From Bacteriovorax sp. PP10 (lineage in GTDB: Bacteria > Bdellovibrionota > Bacteriovoracia > Bacteriovoracales > Bacteriovoracaceae), in assembly GCF_035013165.1 (NCBI RefSeq), contig NZ_JAYGJQ010000001.1, forward strand, positions 1,178,001-1,242,000: a DNA stretch of 64,000 nucleotides, in the 5' to 3' direction. Positions 60,267 to 64,000 of this stretch are shown here, piece by piece. How positions within the stretch are numbered: the first letter of the stretch is position 1; every line of letters starts with the position of its first letter. Under the pieces are notes generated by a model. The model searched no databases, had not been told where the DNA came from, and saw nothing but the letters and a program-made list of their open reading frames with translations. Both the position numbers and the translations under genes were made by a program.

Positions 60267-61282
60267 TTTGCCATCACTCCGCCTGCACCTGTATTATTAT
60301 CTTTTTTAGTTGGCGGGAAGAGCATTTCAAAAAGATTACCACCGCCAGAGAAGACCCCTTGTACTCCATCAATAATATCTTTCGAAGAAAGCTTCGATGC
60401 CTTTTCGATTTGAGATGTCCCTGTCTTGCGGCATAACGGATGAAGAATTTTTTCGGCCACTTCTTTAGGGTAATCTTTGACAAATTTTTCGCAGGCTTCA
60501 CTCGAAACGGGGCATGAAACTTTATTTTGTTCAGTGAAGGTTCTGATGGACTGGAGCATTTCGACTTTAGCGTAGCTGCTGCAGTTAATAGACTCATCCA
60601 TTGAAGAATCAAAATAATTTTCCAGCGCGAATTTATTTTTTAAAACGAACTTATTATCTACACATTCAATCAGTGCGGGAGATCCATCCAGAAGATCGCG
60701 CCAGAAAGACAGGCCTTTGTAGTTGGCGGACATATCGGCATAAGATTTTACACCGGTGAATTGTAGCCCCCAGGGACCTTCTTCTTGCGCGGTTCCTAAG
60801 TCGAGAGCATTTTTAACTTTTTTTGCCGGAAGTGTAGGGTCCTGATCGACAATGTTCCAGTAAAGAAATCCATGAGCAAAAAAGTGATCGATCTTATCAA
60901 TGCCAATAGTAAAAGTTTCGTCATCCAACTGCAGTTTTACTGAAGGGCTAAAAGTGGTGCGTCCGTAAGGCATAGTTCCAAGGTAAGGGACTTTGGTATA
61001 TGAATCAGGTCCGGCAAAAGGTACGTTGAGATAAAGGTACTTCGTAATATTGGGCCAGTTTCTATCAAGTTCATCTTTCAAAAGATTGGTCAGTAATTTT
61101 TTATCACAGCCTTTCTCACCTGAGCGCCCGTTGGCCTCAGAAATAGTAACACCTAAAACGTTATTGACTGTTTCATTGATAGACGTGTTGGCGACCACAG
61201 CTTTACTATCAAGGCGGGCCGAAAAATTATCCGGCTCGCCTGCATGTAGTATCTGAGTTAATAAAATTAATTCAAGGATCAT
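60263..61282 (-). CDS. Secreted protein, unknown (339 aa)
   Basis: The 339-aa product has a short signal (about 1-15, ending LHAG). I recognise no domain. It has a polar body with a NWPNITKYLYLNVPFAGPDSY segment, a HFFAHGFLYW helix and several Cys (ECVDN, NCSSYA, SCPVSSEACE, LCRK). A Gly/Asn tail follows. It starts 4 bp inside the TldE stop region and overlaps the next gene by 4 bp, so it lies in the tldD-tldE transcript. A link to that protease is possible, but only position supports it. Confidence 0.6.
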   Translation of the reverse strand: MILELILLTQILHAGEPDNFSARLDSKAVVANTSINETVNNVLGVTISEANGRSGEKGCDKKLLTNLLKDELDRNWPNITKYLYLNVPFAGPDSYTKVPYLGTMPYGRTTFSPSVKLQLDDETFTIGIDKIDHFFAHGFLYWNIVDQDPTLPAKKVKNALDLGTAQEEGPWGLQFTGVKSYADMSANYKGLSFWRDLLDGSPALIECVDNKFVLKNKFALENYFDSSMDESINCSSYAKVEMLQSIRTFTEQNKVSCPVSSEACEKFVKDYPKEVAEKILHPLCRKTGTSQIEKASKLSSKDIIDGVQGVFSGGGNLFEMLFPPTKKDNNTGAGGVMAK

Positions 61283-62604
61283 TTTCCTGCTACTGATAAA
61301 TCACTGAACCTGATCAGCGGTGAAAAAGTATTAGCAGAGTCATTGGTTTTTAACTCTGTTCCCATTCTGGAAATTCCAGACAGGAGTCTATTAAAGTTAC
61401 CAGCAATTGTGATTCCTTTCACGGGCTGGATCCTTTTACCGTTTTTGCATAGGTATCCGCTTGCCCCGAATGAAAACTCACCGGAAATACTATTGGTTCC
61501 AGGTCCCATTCCCATCACATCGACAACTTCTAAGTAAGTTCCTTCTGTCATATCTGATTCAGAGCTTGTTCCAGGAAGAATGATCCAATTTGAACGAGAA
61601 ACACCTAGAGAAGACCTAGGTCCTCTGGAAGCGTGACCTGTGGTCTTAGTCCCAAAGTGATTAGCAGTGGCCGTATTATGATAAAAAGATTTCAGGACAC
61701 CGTTTTCAATCATCGTCAGATCGACTTTTTCTGCGCCTTCAGCATCGACATATTGCTTATAGAAAGCGTCTTCGTAAGCAGGAGAGTCGATCAACGTAAA
61801 ATTTGAAAAAGCGACCAGCTCGTTTAGTTTATTTTCCCACATATTCGTTTTTGTAATTGCAGCTTTTGCTGAAAAACAACTTGAGAAAGATCCAATTAAG
61901 CTTGATAAAACTTCAGTGTGAAAAATGACATCATATGAACCTGTTGGAACAGGTGCAGCTGTAAGCCAGTTAATAGAGTGTTCAAGACATTCTTCAATAG
62001 AGCCTTCGAGATCCAATTTAGAAAGATCGCGACCTTGCATAGAAGCGTAGTGCATTGATGAAACGTCACCCTCTTTAATAAGTGAAGAAGTGTAAGCACT
62101 CATGGCGAAATCACTTTCTTCAGTGTATCTGCCAAGAGAGTTTAAATAGTATGCTGAAGAGTTGCTCACCGTAATTCCATTGTAAGGAACACTTTGAATG
62201 CGCGAGTCTCTTTTTTTAATTTCACTTTCCAGCTTTAGTGCAAATTCAATTTTTTCTTCAGTTGAGCTGGTATCTTTTACAGGAGCTTTACCAATGAAGT
62301 CTTTTGAATTTGTGATTGAAATCGTTTCGTGCTCACTCTGGTCAGAGTAGTCTGCATTGGAGACAGCATTTTTTGCAGCAAAGGCAATCGCATCGTCATC
62401 AAAACTTTCTGAATAAGAAAGTCCTACTTTTTTATTCTTAATAACTCGCACACCAAACATAGATGTTTTTGAAACTTTGAATTTATCCAGGTTGCCATCA
62501 AGAGCTCCCAGGTTCATTGATTCAGCAGAGCTGACAATAACGTCACAAGCTTCGGCACCAGCGTGCAGTGATTGATCAATAATTTTTTGAAGTGTATTTT
62601 TCAC
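61279..62604 (-). CDS. pmbA: TldE/PmbA subunit of TldD-TldE protease
   Basis: This 441-aa protein lacks the HExxxH metal site, as TldE does. It carries the family segments GVRVIKNKKVGLSYSESFD, a GSYDVIFHTEVLSSLIGSF region aligned with TldD's metal helix, and C-terminal GEFSFGASGYLCKNGKRIQP. TldE forms a heterodimer with TldD, which holds the catalytic zinc. Together they cut peptides, such as microcins or lasso/RiPP precursors, and turn over toxins. The ATG overlaps the tldD stop by 4 bp. Confidence 0.9.
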   Translation of the reverse strand: MKNTLQKIIDQSLHAGAEACDVIVSSAESMNLGALDGNLDKFKVSKTSMFGVRVIKNKKVGLSYSESFDDDAIAFAAKNAVSNADYSDQSEHETISITNSKDFIGKAPVKDTSSTEEKIEFALKLESEIKKRDSRIQSVPYNGITVSNSSAYYLNSLGRYTEESDFAMSAYTSSLIKEGDVSSMHYASMQGRDLSKLDLEGSIEECLEHSINWLTAAPVPTGSYDVIFHTEVLSSLIGSFSSCFSAKAAITKTNMWENKLNELVAFSNFTLIDSPAYEDAFYKQYVDAEGAEKVDLTMIENGVLKSFYHNTATANHFGTKTTGHASRGPRSSLGVSRSNWIILPGTSSESDMTEGTYLEVVDVMGMGPGTNSISGEFSFGASGYLCKNGKRIQPVKGITIAGNFNRLLSGISRMGTELKTNDSANTFSPLIRFSDLSVAGK

Positions 62605-63989
62605 GCTTGACCTCCAACTAAAATATCATCCACTTTGAGAGCGGGTTGTCCTACTGTCGTAGGAATACTTCCACTGACAGATCCACACATTCCGGCCGTG
62701 CACTCCAGGTTGTCACCAACCATGCTGATCTTTTTTAAGATCTCGGCACCCTTACCAATGAGAGTCGCACCTTTAATCGCGTGCTGTATTTTTCCATTTT
62801 TCACCAGGTAACCTTCGTTAACTGAGAAGTTGAATTCGCCTGTACCTGGATTCACTGACCCACCACCCATGGCCGCACAGTAAAGACCGTCACCCATTGA
62901 TTGAAGCATGTCATCCAGAGTAGAAGTTCCTTTATCGATATAAGTGTTTCTCATTCTTGAAGCAGGAGCGAAACGATAGTTTTGTCTTCTTCCTGAGCCA
63001 GTTCTAGCATGTCCTGTTTTCATGAAACCAAGTTTATCTGAGATGAAGTTTTCTAAAACTCCATTTTTAATCAGCTGAGTTTTTTGTGTCGGCATTCCTT
63101 CATCATCAATTGAAAGACTTCCCCAAAGCTCTTCATTCGTTCCATCATCAACTGCACTTACTGCAGGGTGGGCGATCAGTTCACCTTTTTTATCCCAGAG
63201 GATTGATGACTTTCTTTCTACCGACGTTGTTTCTAATAAATGCCCACAAGCTTCATGGAAAATAACTCCACCAAAACCATTCTCAATCACTACCGGCATC
63301 ATTCCCGCAGGACACGGTTTTGCTTTTAAAACTGTCAGTGCTTGTTTTGCGACAATCTCTGCCGTCTCACTGAAGTTTAGGGTTTCAATAAAATTAAAGC
63401 CACCACGTCTTCCTGGTGCCGTTGAGCCTGTTGCCTGTTCAGTTCCATCTGAGGCGACAGCTGAGGAATAGATTCTGATATAGGGTCTGGTTTCAGTTGC
63501 GTGCAAACCTTCTGAGTTGAAAATTTCAACGTTCTGTTCTTTTTGTAAAAAATTTAGTGAGACCTGAGAGATCAATGGACTTTGAGCGCGAGTGAGCTGA
63601 TCTAATTTTTTTAAGGCCTCAATCTTTTCCGGCAAAAGAGCATCTGTATTGGGAATAGATCTCACTTCCTGGTATTGAAGTTTGTTGAAGTTGAAAGTCG
63701 TGGGTTTCAGAGGATTTGCTTTATGAGTAAACTGTGTCGCCAGTTTTTTCACCATATCGAGCAGGTCTTCTTTTTTCGTCGAATTAGAAAACGCATAAAG
63801 GGCCATCTGCCCATAAATCAAACGCACACCAATTCCGGAATCAATTCCTGAAGAGATGTCTTTGATCTTTTTTGAGTTATAGACAATATTTTGAACGCTG
63901 GTTTTTTCAATAAACAATTCGCAAAAATCTGCACCCAGACTGATGGCATAGGCGATGACATCGTGAGCGATTTCTTTTTGTAACAACAT
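62601..63989 (-). CDS. tldD: TldD metalloprotease
   Basis: This 462-aa protein has the TldD motif GVIFHEACGHLLE, with zinc ligands His245 and His250 and catalytic Glu246 in the HExxxH form. It also shows the late GEFNFSVNEGYLVKNGKIQ segment and a terminal CGSVSGSIPTTVGQP. TldD cleaves unfolded peptides threaded into the TldD-TldE cavity. The gene is complete in the window: the ATG is at 63989 with an AGGAGAC RBS directly upstream at the window edge. Confidence 0.93.
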   Translation of the reverse strand: MLLQKEIAHDVIAYAISLGADFCELFIEKTSVQNIVYNSKKIKDISSGIDSGIGVRLIYGQMALYAFSNSTKKEDLLDMVKKLATQFTHKANPLKPTTFNFNKLQYQEVRSIPNTDALLPEKIEALKKLDQLTRAQSPLISQVSLNFLQKEQNVEIFNSEGLHATETRPYIRIYSSAVASDGTEQATGSTAPGRRGGFNFIETLNFSETAEIVAKQALTVLKAKPCPAGMMPVVIENGFGGVIFHEACGHLLETTSVERKSSILWDKKGELIAHPAVSAVDDGTNEELWGSLSIDDEGMPTQKTQLIKNGVLENFISDKLGFMKTGHARTGSGRRQNYRFAPASRMRNTYIDKGTSTLDDMLQSMGDGLYCAAMGGGSVNPGTGEFNFSVNEGYLVKNGKIQHAIKGATLIGKGAEILKKISMVGDNLECTAGMCGSVSGSIPTTVGQPALKVDDILVGGQA

Positions 63990-64000
63990 GAATGTCTCCT

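Noticed and set aside
1-64000. tRNA, rRNA, CRISPR or insertion sequences
   Set aside because: I found no cloverleaf-like gene, no regular spaced repeats and no transposase or recombinase frame.
1-64000. Frequent GGCC tetramers, often within ATGGCC or AAGGCC
   Set aside because: They may reflect codon context for alanine. Without counts I cannot say they exceed expectation.

Overview
The window looks like chromosomal DNA of a low-GC Gram-negative bacterium. It has many Sec or lipoprotein signals, an outer-membrane phospholipase A, TolC-like proteins, a Wza-like exporter and OmpA-like proteins. The mix of TIGR02147-type regulators, CsbD/BON/hemerythrin stress proteins and many secreted hydrolases suggests a Bdellovibrionota relative (Bacteriovorax/Peredibacter-like). 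That placement is inference. I see no rRNA, tRNA, insertion sequence, phage or CRISPR array.

Region 1 (1-23.4 kb) is a surface-polysaccharide locus with a hybrid NRPS-PKS operon inside it. Glycosyltransferases, a Wzx-type flippase, a Wza-like SLBB lipoprotein and a WbaP/WcaJ-type sugar transferase surround a 4'-phosphopantetheinyl transferase and two megasynthases. The first is A-PCP-KS-AT-ACP-aminotransferase and the second is C-PCP-C-A-PCP-TE. A large secreted lipoprotein and a JmjC/cupin-8 oxygenase follow in the same run. With no ketoreductase and an integrated aminotransferase, the line is predicted to extend an amino acid by one malonate and transaminate the beta-keto group. This would give a 3,4-diamino-acid-type building block, possibly proline-derived.

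Region 2 (23.5-36.8 kb) carries secreted proteins: an Asp-box beta-propeller lipoprotein, an S41 peptidase, an M28 aminopeptidase, a 1041-aa secreted protein of unknown function, an operon of two TolC-like proteins plus an unknown secreted protein, and an outer-membrane phospholipase A.

Region 3 (36.9-50.4 kb) is the most striking part. It is a dense island of small envelope and general-stress genes: two DUF1328, three CsbD-like, YqjD/YqjE-like, BON, YflT-like, two hemerythrins, an OmpA-like lipoprotein, a small beta-barrel, YihY/BrkB and three tiny proteins below 60 aa. Ten separate sites matching the sigma-54 -24/-12 pattern (GG-N10-GC, one with GG at the -12) sit 24-61 bp upstream of these genes on both strands. 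An orphan NtrC-type sigma-54 activator lies inside the island and is the obvious candidate regulator. I read this as a sigma-54-dependent envelope/stress regulon packed into 13 kb.

Region 4 (50.4-64 kb) contains an L,D-transpeptidase-like protein, a DUF3617 protein preceded by a perfect 17-bp inverted repeat, a full-length ABCC/MRP-type ABC exporter, a PstS-like protein paired with a GAF histidine kinase, a TIGR02147 regulator translationally coupled to an HExxH secreted protein, two unknown secreted proteins, and the TldE-TldD protease pair.
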